The notes beneath the pieces were generated by a model that was given only the letters and a program-made list of their open reading frames with translations, was not told the origin of the DNA and did not search any database. This document shows positions 54,573-63,559 of a DNA stretch of 64,000 nt, one piece after another. Source of the stretch: Candidatus Saccharimonadota bacterium (GTDB lineage: Bacteria; Patescibacteriota; Saccharimonadia; Saccharimonadales; Saccharimonadaceae); contig JAFYLZ010000005.1 of the NCBI GenBank assembly GCA_017556795.1, positions 1 through 64,000 of the forward strand, read 5' to 3'. Position 1 is the first letter of the stretch; each line of letters begins with the position of its first letter. The position numbers and the translations under genes were made by a program.

Positions 54573-55915
54573 TTGACGTATTTGATTAAAGTTTCGCGAA
54601 GGTCGGTAACTGTCGTGACGAATTTATCCTTAATCGTAGCTGGCGCGATGGCATGTTTAAAACCAAGCTTCTTGGCTTCGGCAATGCGCTGGTCAGCACG
54701 AGCGGCGGAACGAATCTCGCCACCAAGGCCAACTTCGCCAAACACCACATAATCATCGGCGAGTTTGCGCTTAGCAACGGCCGAAGCAATCGCGAGACAA
54801 ACCGCGAGGTCGGCAGCGGAATCATTCAATTTCATACCACCAACAACGTTGATAAAAATATCTTTGTCGTTTAGCTTTAATTTTGTACGACGTTCAATGA
54901 CGGCAATTAATAGATTTAAGCGATTAATATCAAAACCAGAAGCAGTGCGTTTTGGATAGCCAAAGTTCGTGGTCGTGGCGAGAGCTTGAATCTCGACCAA
55001 AATCGGGCGATTCCCCTCCACGGTGGCGAGAATGATCGAGCCATCCGTGTTTTGGCGCTCGGCTAGGAGCGCGGCGGAAGGGTTTTGAACTTCTTTCAAA
55101 CCTTCCTGATTCATTTCAAAAATTGCAACTTCGTTGGTGGAACCAAAACGATTTTTGATAGCGCGAACGGTTTTGAATCCACCATAGCGATCGCCTTCAA
55201 AATACAAAACCACATCCACCAAATGTTCCAAAACTTTTGGACCGGCCAAAGTTCCCTCTTTGGTGACGTGGCCCACAATCACAACTGCGGTATCAGTAGA
55301 CTTGGCGGCGCGAATAATCAAATTACCGCAGTTGGTCACCTGCGAAACGGTGCCCGGCGCCGAAGAAATTTCGTCGAGAGCTAGAGTCTGAATCGAGTCC
55401 ACAATCACAAAATCAAATTCGCCGGATTCGATGGTTTTGGCAATGTCGTTGCCGGAAGTGCTGGAAGCAAAATTTAAATTATCCGACGAAGCGCCAAGCC
55501 GCACCGCGCGGAGTTTGACCTGCCCGGCCGATTCCTCGCCAGAGACGTAAAGCACTTTTTTGGTCTTCGCAATTTCGCTACAAATTTGCATAAGCAAAGT
55601 TGACTTGCCGATGCCAGGCTGGCCGGCCAAAAGGTTAACCGAGCCGAGCAAAATTCCGCCACCAAGCACCAAGTCCAAATCAGAAAAACCGGTCTTGAGG
55701 CGCTCTTTGGCGTCGGACGGTTTAATCGTCTTGATATTTTCGTACTGCAATTTTTTGCCCGAAAGTTGGCCTTTGGCGATGGCGGTCTTTTTGGCAGATT
55801 CATCTTCGACGACTTGTTCAACTAAAGAATTCCAAGATTTGCAATTTGAGCATTGGCCGACCCATTTTGCATAGGCGGCGCCACATTGCTGACAAACGAA
55901 ATTCGTTTTCCTCAT
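54569..55915 (-). CDS. radA: DNA repair protein RadA
   Basis: RadA (Sms) is a RecA-like hexameric helicase extending D-loops in recombination and transformation. 448 aa: N-terminal C4 zinc finger (CQQCGAAYAKWVGQCSNC), Walker A GQPGIGKST near 92, RadA-specific KNRFGSTNEVAIF, and a C-terminal Lon-like domain (GEVGLGGEIRSA). A CAAAAT -10-like hexamer ends 6 nt before the ATG. Confidence 0.96.
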   Translation of the reverse strand: MRKTNFVCQQCGAAYAKWVGQCSNCKSWNSLVEQVVEDESAKKTAIAKGQLSGKKLQYENIKTIKPSDAKERLKTGFSDLDLVLGGGILLGSVNLLAGQPGIGKSTLLMQICSEIAKTKKVLYVSGEESAGQVKLRAVRLGASSDNLNFASSTSGNDIAKTIESGEFDFVIVDSIQTLALDEISSAPGTVSQVTNCGNLIIRAAKSTDTAVVIVGHVTKEGTLAGPKVLEHLVDVVLYFEGDRYGGFKTVRAIKNRFGSTNEVAIFEMNQEGLKEVQNPSAALLAERQNTDGSIILATVEGNRPILVEIQALATTTNFGYPKRTASGFDINRLNLLIAVIERRTKLKLNDKDIFINVVGGMKLNDSAADLAVCLAIASAVAKRKLADDYVVFGEVGLGGEIRSAARADQRIAEAKKLGFKHAIAPATIKDKFVTTVTDLRETLIKYVK

Positions 55916-55944
55916 GAATCTATTTTGATATAGAGAATAAAAAA

Positions 55945-55968
55945 ATGCAACCCCGAGCAGAGTTGCAT
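55945..55968 (-). terminator. Terminator of the 118-aa gene
   Basis: ATGCAAC...GTTGCAT stem with TTTTTTT on the minus strand. Confidence 0.85.
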
Positions 55969-55980
55969 TGATTTATAAAA

Positions 55981-56337
55981 TTATTGGCGGTTGTAGACGG
56001 TGTCCGAACCGAAGCTATCGGTGACGATGAGCTTGTCGCCTTCGATGCGGTAGTTAAGAGTCATGTCGACATCCGAACCCTCGTATCTAATAGTGACTGA
56101 ATCGCCGTTGTCTTTGTAAGTGAATTTCTGTGAATATTCGCCGACGCTATATTCGCCATCGTCGTCGTCGATGAAGTTGTAGCCCCATGTGCCGTATTCG
56201 TAGAGCCACTTACCAATTAATTTGCTGCGGTTGGCGTTGATGATTAAAACGACCGCAACGATGATGCCAACTACGGCCACTGCGGCAGCGGCAATAATGG
56301 CATAAATTTTTCCATTAGATTTTTGAGCTTTTTCCAC
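55981..56337 (-). CDS. Single-pass membrane protein with lipocalin-like/DUF5640-type domain
   Basis: 118 aa: short charged tail, membrane helix (about 11-33), then a small beta domain starting IGKWLYEYGTWGYNF and ending DKLIVTDSFGSDTVY, the pattern of DUF5640-like or lipocalin-like exported domains. GTG start at 56337 is preceded by AAGGAGAGAAT; the nearby ATG is out of frame. Function unknown. Confidence 0.65.
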   Translation of the reverse strand: MEKAQKSNGKIYAIIAAAAVAVVGIIVAVVLIINANRSKLIGKWLYEYGTWGYNFIDDDDGEYSVGEYSQKFTYKDNGDSVTIRYEGSDVDMTLNYRIEGDKLIVTDSFGSDTVYNRQ

Positions 56338-56376
56338 ATTCTCTCCTTGTTACTTATTTTAATTATAACGCTTTTG

Positions 56377-56709
56377 CTATTTTTTAGGAGCAGTAATGTT
56401 GGCGGCGCGGCCGTAATCCGGCAAAATAATTTGAACTTTTTCACCGTGATGATTGTAGAGCGGAATATTTAGTTCGCTCGCGAGCGCGTTCACGACTGCC
56501 GCGCCAATACGCAGGCCAGTAAACGAACCCGGTCCGGACATAAAAGTAATTTCTTCGATATCGTTCCAGGTTTTGCCGTTTTCGGCGAGCTTATCACGAA
56601 TAAATGCGTGGAGCTGCTCGGCCAAATTGCGGCCGGATTCCCATTCGTAGGTTTGGTCGTCCAACTTCAAAATCGTGGTTGGCGTAGACGTGTCTAAATA
56701 CATTTTCAT
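56377..56709 (-). CDS. tsaB: TsaB-like protein, half length
   Basis: TsaB partners TsaD and TsaE in making t6A37 on tRNA. The hallmark SGPGSFTGLRIG is present near residue 59, and LAEQLHAFI before it, but the protein is 110 aa against about 220-230, so it holds only the first ASKHA subdomain, which includes the TsaD-binding surface. ATGA overlap with tsaE supports the assignment. No second half is seen downstream. Confidence 0.82.
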   Translation of the reverse strand: MKMYLDTSTPTTILKLDDQTYEWESGRNLAEQLHAFIRDKLAENGKTWNDIEEITFMSGPGSFTGLRIGAAVVNALASELNIPLYNHHGEKVQIILPDYGRAANITAPKK

Positions 56710-57107
56710 AGTTCAATCTCCCGACTACCGTCGTCCTCATATTTTAAGGTAATTTTGATGCGGTCGTCTGGCAAAATATTTTCGACTGAATCGGCCCACT
56801 CCACGACCACAATAGCTTGAGGGTCATTGATCGATTCTTCCAAGTCGCCAGCCATCAAACCAGGATCTTGCAAACGATAAAAATCATAGTGAATAAGAAT
56901 GCCACCATCAAAGGCATATTCTTTGGAAATCGTAAAGCTTGGGCTTGTAATCGGCTCTTTAACACCAAGACCTTTAGCTAGCCCGCGCACAAAAGTCGTC
57001 TTGCCGGCACCAACGTCGCCGACGAGTTCAATAATTTTTGGCGGTTTTAAGTCTTTTGCGAACTGCTCGCCAAACGCCATCATTTCTGTTTCAGAGGCAA
57101 TTTTCAT
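56706..57107 (-). CDS. tsaE: tRNA threonylcarbamoyladenosine ATPase TsaE
   Basis: P-loop ATPase of t6A synthesis. 133 aa: Walker A GDVGAGKTTF, switch TSPSFTISKEY, HYDFYRLQD, and VVEWADSVENILP, all family hallmarks. The leaderless promoter fixes the start at 57107; the longer reading to 57167 runs through the divergent gene's promoter. Confidence 0.95.
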   Translation of the reverse strand: MKIASETEMMAFGEQFAKDLKPPKIIELVGDVGAGKTTFVRGLAKGLGVKEPITSPSFTISKEYAFDGGILIHYDFYRLQDPGLMAGDLEESINDPQAIVVVEWADSVENILPDDRIKITLKYEDDGSREIEL

Positions 57108-57121
57108 GATAAAATTATAGC
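57108..57121. promoter_or_regulatory. Interdigitated divergent promoters of tsaE and the Mur ligase gene
   Basis: Only 14 bp, GATAAAATTATAGC, separate the two start codons. Plus strand: TAAAAT 57110-57115 then 6 nt to ATG 57122. Minus strand: TATAAT 57114-57119 then 6 nt to ATG 57107. The hexamers overlap by 2 bp. Confidence 0.75.
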
Positions 57122-58336
57122 ATGAAAATCTATATCTCTGGTATTTCCGGTAAGGGCATGGGGCCACTAGCTTTGATGGCTAGCGATGCCGGTTTTGAAG
57201 TAATTGGTTCTGATTTGGTCGCTGATGGCGACATTATGCCAGAACTTTTGAAGCGTGGGATTGAAGTCCATATTGGCGAACAAAACGGCGAATTTTTAAG
57301 GAGTCTCGATGGCGTTGATTGGTTCGTGCATACTTCGGCCTTGAAACCAGACAATCCAGAGCTGCTTGCTGCGCGCGAGCTTGGCATTCGCATTTCCAAA
57401 CGCGACGAACTGATTGCTTTTTTGGTTGATAAGCTCAATCTAAAAATGGTTGCGGTGGCCGGTACGCACGGCAAGACCACAACGACAGCAATTTTGATTT
57501 ATGCATTTGGCCGTCTCGGCGTGCCAGCTTCACACATCGTTGGCTCAACCCTCAGTTTTGCACCAGCCGGCAAATATACTCCGGGCGATGAATTCTTTAT
57601 TTACGAAGCCGATGAGTTTGATCGCAACTTCCTAAATTTCCATCCGTACATTTCCCTAATTCCGTCCGAAACTTACGACCATGCCGACATTTATCCAACG
57701 CGCGAAGATTATCACAATGCTTTCGAACAATTTAGGTCGCAAAGCCAAACCGTCGTGGAGGGCGGTGACGTGGATCCACGCATTACGCTCGTGGGCGAGT
57801 CGCGCCGTTTTGATGCGACCTTGGCGCTGCGCGCCATCATGCGCCTACATCCAGAGTTCGACGAAGAACGCGTGATTCGTATTATTAATGATTTCCCGGG
57901 TGTAGCTCGCCGCTTCGAAAAGATTGCTACGAACGTTTATTCGGATTATGCGCACCATCCGGAAGAAGTTGAAACGGTAATCAGTATTGCTAATGAAGAA
58001 GCTGAGCGCCTCGGCCTCAAAGGCGTGGTTGTGGCCTATCAACCTTTGCAAAACATGCGCCAACACGAAGTGCGTCATCAATATAAAAAGACTTTTCTTG
58101 GTGCCGCTAAATTGTTCTGGCTGCCAACTTTCCTCACGCGTGAAAAACCTGGTTTTGAAATTTTAACACCAGAAGATTTGATTGCCGAGATTGAAAATCC
58201 AGAAATTGCCGAACCGGCCGATCTTAATAATGTACTTGCCGAAAAACTTTTAGCCTACAAAAAAGACGGCTATTTGATTTTGATGATTCTAACTGGCGAA
58301 ACCGACGAGTGGGCTCGCCAAAATCTTAAAGACTAG
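57122..58336 (+). CDS. murC: Mur ligase family protein (MurC/Mpl-like)
   Basis: UDP-N-acetylmuramate:amino acid (or peptide) ligase in peptidoglycan precursor synthesis. 404 aa, shorter than MurC (about 450-490): Rossmann start YISGISGKGMGPLA, ATP loop VAGTHGKTTTTAIL near 115, EADEFDRNFL, GVARRFE, and SDYAHHPEEVETVI. The last motif fits both MurC and Mpl; MurC is more likely for an organism building its own wall. murB begins at 63560. Confidence 0.88.
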   Translation: MKIYISGISGKGMGPLALMASDAGFEVIGSDLVADGDIMPELLKRGIEVHIGEQNGEFLRSLDGVDWFVHTSALKPDNPELLAARELGIRISKRDELIAFLVDKLNLKMVAVAGTHGKTTTTAILIYAFGRLGVPASHIVGSTLSFAPAGKYTPGDEFFIYEADEFDRNFLNFHPYISLIPSETYDHADIYPTREDYHNAFEQFRSQSQTVVEGGDVDPRITLVGESRRFDATLALRAIMRLHPEFDEERVIRIINDFPGVARRFEKIATNVYSDYAHHPEEVETVISIANEEAERLGLKGVVVAYQPLQNMRQHEVRHQYKKTFLGAAKLFWLPTFLTREKPGFEILTPEDLIAEIENPEIAEPADLNNVLAEKLLAYKKDGYLILMILTGETDEWARQNLKD

Positions 58337-58662
58337 AGTCCAAAAATTTCGTCTGACAAAGCGCGCGCGTCGAACGGTGATTCGACTGCTTCGATGCCGC
58401 TAACTTCTTTGTTGAGATTTTCGATATATTCGCGAATGGCCGCAGCATCAATAGAACCGTTTTCCGAAAAAGTATATTCGGATTCCTTTTCCTTTTCTTT
58501 TTCTTCGATTTCTTCCTTGTCTGGCAAAAAGCCTGGGCGTGAACGATCGATGTAAATGTCGCCAGAGTTGTGATAAATTGCCAAACTAATGCAGGTCGTA
58601 ACGGTAGCGATAAGCACCGCCGAAGCTCCTAGCAAAACTAAATTCTTTCCACCTCTTGTCAT
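58333..58662 (-). CDS. Small membrane-anchored protein, 109 aa, unknown
   Basis: N-terminal membrane helix (about 9-29), a Lys/Glu run (KEEIEEKEKEKESE) and a soluble acidic C-terminus. Overlaps the Mur ligase gene tail-to-tail by 4 nt and the upstream 169-aa gene by 4 nt (ATGA). No family recognised. Confidence 0.6.
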   Translation of the reverse strand: MTRGGKNLVLLGASAVLIATVTTCISLAIYHNSGDIYIDRSRPGFLPDKEEIEEKEKEKESEYTFSENGSIDAAAIREYIENLNKEVSGIEAVESPFDARALSDEIFGL

Positions 58663-59168
58663 AGTGTCTCCAACATTTTAATTACAGCTGACTGATGTTT
58701 TTTGATGAGATTGCTGAGCATCAACGTATCTTGACGAACTTTTTCGCGGTCGCTGCGCAAGGTTTGAAGTTTGTCATAAAAAGCGTCTGGATTTTCTGAA
58801 CAGTTGAAGGCGACCAAAGATTCGAGATTTTTTTGATAGACAATAAAGTCGTCCGAGAAATTCTGTTTGGTTTCTTTGAATGCGGATTGAATGTCGACAA
58901 ACTCAGAATTGGCGATGCTGTTTTTGGCCAAGCGGCTACTGAGCGGAATCATATATTTACTAAGAATCGTTTCGTAGGTATAGCCGAGTTTGACGCGAGT
59001 CTTGGAATCGGTTTTTTGCAAAGCCTGAAGAATTTGATGAATCGTGTCACATTCGCCGGCGATCACCTGTTTTTGTTCATCAGAAAGCGCAAAAGTATTA
59101 TTGATGAGCGGAGCGGCGAGAGCTACGGCGCCAAGCAGAACTGATGCAAAAATGATTGCTTTCTTCAT
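58659..59168 (-). CDS. Exported helical protein, 169 aa, unknown
   Basis: Signal peptide (1-27, cleavage after TFA), then an all-helical, charged protein with three long amphipathic helices and two cysteines (C39 and a later C in AFNCSEN). Followed in the same operon by a small membrane-anchored protein; together they may form an envelope complex. TATAAT ends 7 nt before the ATG. Confidence 0.6.
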   Translation of the reverse strand: MKKAIIFASVLLGAVALAAPLINNTFALSDEQKQVIAGECDTIHQILQALQKTDSKTRVKLGYTYETILSKYMIPLSSRLAKNSIANSEFVDIQSAFKETKQNFSDDFIVYQKNLESLVAFNCSENPDAFYDKLQTLRSDREKVRQDTLMLSNLIKKHQSAVIKMLETL

Positions 59169-59186
59169 AAATATTATTATAGCAAA

Positions 59187-60965
59187 TTAGTCGCGTTTTA
59201 GCATGACGGTAAATGCGTCGGATGGAATGTCGATTTTGCCGAAGCGCTTCATGCGGGCTTTACCGCGTTTCTGTTTTTCGAGAAGTTTAGCTTTGCGGTC
59301 GCGGTCACCGGTGTGAATCTTGACCGTCACGTCCTTACGGTAAGCACCGATTGTTTCGCGAGCAAGAATGCGTGCGCCCACGGCAGCCTGCAAGGCAACT
59401 TCAAAGTTTTGGCGCGGAATGACTTCTTTTAGTTTTTTCGTAATTTCGCGGCCGATGCGGTCGGCTTCAGATTTGTGGCACATGATCGAAAGTGCATCCA
59501 TGCGGGTGCCGGCTACCAAAAAGTCTAGGCGGACCAAATCTTCGGCCTTGTAGCCGCTGAGTTCGTAGTTAAAGCTGGCGTAGCCAGAAGTGGCAGATTT
59601 GAGCTGGTCGTAAAAATCGGTGAGGAGGTTTGCCATCGGCGCTCCAAAATCAATCACGGCGCGGTCTTCGATGTAACTAAGGTTGGTTTGGTGACCACGT
59701 TTTTCGTTAATCAGGCCGAGCACATTGCCGATCATGCTGGATGGCAAAATGATTTCGCCCTTCACCCACGGCTCGCGGATTTCTTTGACTTCGGAAATGT
59801 CCGGCAAGTCCGCGGCAGATTTAATATCCATTTCGTCGCCGTTATTTAAAATGACTTGGTAGTTAGTCGATGGGTTAGTGACGATGAGGTCGAGTTTGAA
59901 TTCGCGTTCGAGACGCTCCTTGATGATGTCCATGTGGAGCAAGCCAAGAAAACCAATGCGAAGACCAAAGCCGAGGATTGGTGAATTTTCCGGCTCAAAT
60001 CTCAGCGCCGAGTCAGACAAGCTAAGCTTTTCGATGGCTTCTTTCAGATCTTTGTACTGGTCGTTTGAAACTGGGAAAAAGCCGGCGTAGACGAATGGCA
60101 AAACGTTGCGGTAGCCTGGCAGTGGCGCGACGGCCGGAGTTCTGGTGAGGGTGACCGTGTCACCAACTTTTGCCTCACGCGTGGTTTTGAGGTTGGTTAC
60201 AATGTAGCCGATTTCACCGCTCGAGAGTTCGTCGCGCGGGGACATTTTTGGCGTCAAGGCGCCAACCTCAAGCGCGAGACCATTGGTATGGTTGGCCATC
60301 ATGTGAATTTCGGAATTTTTTGGAATCGTGCCATCAAAGACTCGCACGTAGAGCACAACGCCGCGATAGTCATCAAAGTAGCTGTCAAAAATCAGGGCGC
60401 GCGTTTCGGTCTTGTCGGTACTTTTTGGCGCCGGCGCTTTTTCGATAATTTCGTCGAGAACTTTTTCAACATTGAGGCCAGTCTTGGCAGAAACGCCGAT
60501 GATGTCTTCTTTTTTGCAGCCGAGCAAATTAATAATTTCGGCAGAGACTTTTTCGACATCCGCAGCTGGCAAATCGATTTTATTAATCACTGGGATAATT
60601 TCGAGATTCTGCTCGATCGCGAGATAGACGTTGGCGAGCGTCTGAGCCTGAATACCTTGGGTGGCATCAACCACCAAAACGGCAGCCTCAACAGCTTGCA
60701 GCGAACGAGACACTTCGTAAGAAAAATCCACGTGACCCGGAGTATCAATCAGGTTAAGCATGTAGCCCTTCCAGTTCATTGTAACCGGCGCGAGCTTGAT
60801 CGTGATGCCTTTTTCGCGTTCCAAATCCATACTATCAAGAAGCTGCGCTTTCATTTCGCGCTTCTCAACCGTGCCAGTAATTTCCATCATGCGGTCGGCC
60901 AAAGTTGACTTGCCATGATCGATGTGGGCAATAATACAGAAATTGCGGATTTTCTCTGGATTCAT
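59187..60965 (-). CDS. lepA: Elongation factor 4 (LepA)
   Basis: Ribosome-associated GTPase. 592 aa, full length: NFCIIAHIDHGKSTLADR, RGITIK-equivalent EKGITIKLAPV, DTPGHVDF, NKIDLP, and the LepA-specific C-terminal domain (GDRDRKAKLLEKQKRGKARMK). TATAAT ends 7 nt before the ATG. Confidence 0.98.
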   Translation of the reverse strand: MNPEKIRNFCIIAHIDHGKSTLADRMMEITGTVEKREMKAQLLDSMDLEREKGITIKLAPVTMNWKGYMLNLIDTPGHVDFSYEVSRSLQAVEAAVLVVDATQGIQAQTLANVYLAIEQNLEIIPVINKIDLPAADVEKVSAEIINLLGCKKEDIIGVSAKTGLNVEKVLDEIIEKAPAPKSTDKTETRALIFDSYFDDYRGVVLYVRVFDGTIPKNSEIHMMANHTNGLALEVGALTPKMSPRDELSSGEIGYIVTNLKTTREAKVGDTVTLTRTPAVAPLPGYRNVLPFVYAGFFPVSNDQYKDLKEAIEKLSLSDSALRFEPENSPILGFGLRIGFLGLLHMDIIKERLEREFKLDLIVTNPSTNYQVILNNGDEMDIKSAADLPDISEVKEIREPWVKGEIILPSSMIGNVLGLINEKRGHQTNLSYIEDRAVIDFGAPMANLLTDFYDQLKSATSGYASFNYELSGYKAEDLVRLDFLVAGTRMDALSIMCHKSEADRIGREITKKLKEVIPRQNFEVALQAAVGARILARETIGAYRKDVTVKIHTGDRDRKAKLLEKQKRGKARMKRFGKIDIPSDAFTVMLKRD

Positions 60966-61030
60966 GGAATAAATTATAACATTTTTTGCACGGTTTTTCC
61001 ACAGCGGAATCTGGCCAAAAACCGAAATCT

Positions 61031-61046
61031 CTGTTATAATTAGCTT
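61031..61046 (+). promoter_or_regulatory. Leaderless-type promoter of the PRC-barrel gene
   Basis: TATAAT 61035-61040, 6 nt, ATG at 61047. Confidence 0.7.
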
Positions 61047-61655
61047 ATGTTATTAAATGGCAACAAACTTCGGGATGTTCCAATTCTCAGCATTCAAGCT
61101 GGCGGCATGATTGCGCGTACCAGCGATCCAATTATTGATCCAGACGAACTCAAAGTGGTTGGCTTTAAAATTGTTGGGCCACTCGCCAAAAGCGGCTCCA
61201 ATATTCTTGACGTTCAAAGCATTCGTGAATTCTCGAACTATGGCATGGTGATTGACTCGGCCGACGAGCTAGTTTCCGGCGACGACGTCGTCAGGATTAA
61301 ACGCGTACTCGATCTTGGCTTTAATTTGATTGGTCTAAAAGTTGAAAGCCGCAAGGGCTCCAAGCTTGGCAAAGTTTCTAGCTTTAACTGTACCGAAGAT
61401 GATTTTATGATTCAGCAATTAATCGTGCAGCGCCCAGCCATCAAGGCTTTGATGGATCCGGAACTTTTGATCCCGCGCGCCGAAATTGTCGAAGTGAACG
61501 ACTATAAAGTAATCGTGCGCGACGAGGAAAAGAAAATCAAAGAGCGCGCCGAAAAAGAAGATTTTATTCCAAACTTTGTGAATCCGTTCCGTAAAAATCC
61601 GAAACCAGATTACGCACCGTCTCAAACGGAAACCCCTGACGAACTAGATAGTTAA
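61047..61655 (+). CDS. PRC-barrel domain protein
   Basis: 202 aa with two PRC-barrel-like halves (about 1-80 and 85-160; GLKVESRKGSKLGKVSSF is typical) and a charged tail rich in Lys, Pro and Asp. PRC barrels bind RNA or protein partners (RimM, photosynthetic H subunit). Probably cytoplasmic. Its last 92 bp overlap the recX end on the other strand. Confidence 0.8.
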   Translation: MLLNGNKLRDVPILSIQAGGMIARTSDPIIDPDELKVVGFKIVGPLAKSGSNILDVQSIREFSNYGMVIDSADELVSGDDVVRIKRVLDLGFNLIGLKVESRKGSKLGKVSSFNCTEDDFMIQQLIVQRPAIKALMDPELLIPRAEIVEVNDYKVIVRDEEKKIKERAEKEDFIPNFVNPFRKNPKPDYAPSQTETPDELDS

Positions 61656-62331
61656 TCATTTTGTCCTTGTCATAACGATTTGATTTTTTGGCGATGATTT
61701 TTTTGATTTCTTCGTCGTCATTTCTGATGTCTAGAACCTGCTCGGCGATTTCTTTATCGACGCCCTTTTTGGCGAGTTCTAGTTGCAGGCGTTTTTTGCT
61801 AATACCTTTTTTAACAAAGCGGTTCTCAACAAAATATTTGGCAAAGCGCTCGTCGTCTAGGTAGCCCTTTTCGATAAGGCGGTCGATAATTTGCTCGGTA
61901 AACTGCGCGCGGTCCACGGTTGGTTTTTTGAGAATAGTTTTCTTGGTTTCTGGATCTTTAGACTTAACTGGCTGGATGGATTTTTTGAATAAGTAGTCTC
62001 TCGTTTCACGAACCGAGCGCGGACGCACCAACACCCATTCCAATGTTCGCTGATAAAGTTTGCCGAATTCGGAAGCGTTTTTAAACCTTTCCAAATCGGC
62101 TTCCGTAATGGCTTGGCCTTTTTTGATTTTAAAATCTACAAGCTGCGCGATATCGAGCGAAAAAGAATATTTATTATTCACAAAAACATTGACGCGATTT
62201 TCGTTTTTGACGGCTTGCTTAATGTCAGTGACGACAAGCGCAGCAGAGCCAACGGGGTTCTGAGTTGAACCCTCGTCAGTCATATCGTTGTCGGTTTTTG
62301 CAACGTCGTCGTTTAGGCTGTAGATTTTCAT
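61564..62331 (-). CDS. recX: RecA regulator RecX
   Basis: 255 aa. N-terminal extension of about 90 residues, then the RecX three-helix repeats (RSVRETRDYLFKK; QIIDRLIEKGYLDDERFAKYFVENR; KGISKKRLQLELAKKGVDKEIAEQVL). RecX binds the RecA filament and limits its activity. Starts inside the recA stop (TAATG). Its final 30 residues are encoded opposite the PRC-barrel gene. Confidence 0.93.
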   Translation of the reverse strand: MKIYSLNDDVAKTDNDMTDEGSTQNPVGSAALVVTDIKQAVKNENRVNVFVNNKYSFSLDIAQLVDFKIKKGQAITEADLERFKNASEFGKLYQRTLEWVLVRPRSVRETRDYLFKKSIQPVKSKDPETKKTILKKPTVDRAQFTEQIIDRLIEKGYLDDERFAKYFVENRFVKKGISKKRLQLELAKKGVDKEIAEQVLDIRNDDEEIKKIIAKKSNRYDKDKMINYLVRQGFPFETVRNLVSDFYGTDSQSLE

Positions 62332-63353
62332 TAGTCTTTTTCGACAGTAGCGGCTTCGCGGACTTTGGCTTCGATTTCGGACATCAACTTTGGATTTTCT
62401 TTGAAGAGTTTCTTGACGGCTTCGCGGCCTTGGCCGAGAGTTTCGCCGTTGTACTTGATGAAGGCACCCGCTTTTTCGACGATGCCGTATTGGACGGCGA
62501 GGTCAAGCACGTCACCAGTCTTGGAGATACCTTCGTTGTACATCACGTCAAATTCGGCCGTGCGGAATGGCGCAGCGATCTTGTTTTTAACAATCTTAAC
62601 CTTAGTGCGGTTACCAGCAATATTGTCACCATCTTTGATTTGACCGATGCGGCGAATATCGATACGGACCGAAGCGTAGAACTTAAGAGCGTTGCCGCCG
62701 GTCGTGGTTTCTGGGTTACCAAACATCACGCCGATCTTCATGCGGATTTGGTTAATGAAAATCACGGTAGCTTTGGATTTGCTAATGATGCCGGTGAGTT
62801 TACGCATAGCCTGGGACATCAAGCGGGCCTGAAGACCCATTTGGGCTTCGCCCATGTCGCCATCGATTTCGGCCTGCGGCACGAGGGCGGCGACCGAGTC
62901 AACCACGATTAAATCAACTGCGTTAGAGCGAACCAAAGTTTCACAAATTTCGAGAGCCTGCTCACCGTTGTCCGGCTGAGAAATCAACAAATTAGCAGTG
63001 TCGACGCCGATGCGTTTGGCATAGGCTGGATCAAGGGCGTGCTCAGCATCGATGAACGCAGCTTGGCCGCCTTGTTTTTGGATTTCAGCAATGGCATGAA
63101 GCGCCAAAGTGGTTTTACCAGAAGATTCCGGACCGTAGATTTCGATGATGCGGCCCTTCGGGTAACCGCCGCCGAGAGCGAGATCTAGCGACAAGGAACC
63201 AGACGGAAGTAATTCAACGTCCATTTTTGGCGTCTCACCGAGTTTCATGATCGAACCGTCACCAAATTGTTTTGTAATTTGAGCAATCGCGAGTTTTAAA
63301 GCGTCGCTTTTGCCATCAGATTTTTCTGCCACCACTTCAGATTTTTTTGCCAT
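62331..63353 (-). CDS. recA: Recombinase RecA
   Basis: Strand-exchange protein and SOS co-protease. 340 aa: [22 protein letters not shown]-type start, Walker [10 protein letters not shown] near 74, [18 protein letters not shown], loop L1/L2 region [14 protein letters not shown]. Normal leader with AAAAAAGG before the ATG. The promoter TATGCTATAAT (63381-63391) abuts a long palindrome. Confidence 0.98.
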   Translation of the reverse strand: MAKKSEVVAEKSDGKSDALKLAIAQITKQFGDGSIMKLGETPKMDVELLPSGSLSLDLALGGGYPKGRIIEIYGPESSGKTTLALHAIAEIQKQGGQAAFIDAEHALDPAYAKRIGVDTANLLISQPDNGEQALEICETLVRSNAVDLIVVDSVAALVPQAEIDGDMGEAQMGLQARLMSQAMRKLTGIISKSKATVIFINQIRMKIGVMFGNPETTTGGNALKFYASVRIDIRRIGQIKDGDNIAGNRTKVKIVKNKIAAPFRTAEFDVMYNEGISKTGDVLDLAVQYGIVEKAGAFIKYNGETLGQGREAVKKLFKENPKLMSEIEAKVREAATVEKD

Positions 63354-63387
63354 AGTATTACCTTTTTTAGAGTTAATATCATTATAG

Positions 63388-63480
63388 CATAAGTTTCACG
63401 AATCTTGGCGATGGTACCATATGCCGTTTATCAGTACTTACGCGCATTCATGTGGGCTCGCAGCGATTCGCGAACTTATG
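63388..63480. repeat. Long palindromic element upstream of recA
   Basis: Left arm CATAAGTTTCACGAATC (63388-63404) pairs with right arm GATTCGCGAACTTATG (63465-63480) with one or two disruptions. The loop contains ATGGTACCAT within a GGC/GCC-flanked hairpin (63407-63425). The element covers the region where the recA -35 would lie. Confidence 0.75.
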
Positions 63481-63547
63481 CGCCGCGAGTATTAGCATAG
63501 TTTATTTTTCATTGCAACCCATAACGCACAAAACTGGGGAAAAATGG

Positions 63548-63559
63548 TATAATTAACCT
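63548..63559 (+). promoter_or_regulatory. Leaderless-type promoter of murB
   Basis: TATAAT 63548-63553, 6 nt, ATG at 63560. Confidence 0.7.

Noticed and set aside
57108-57167. N-terminal extension of TsaE
   Set aside because: The extra 20 residues are encoded in the promoter and coding start of the divergent Mur ligase gene; MKIASETEMM aligns with the usual TsaE start.
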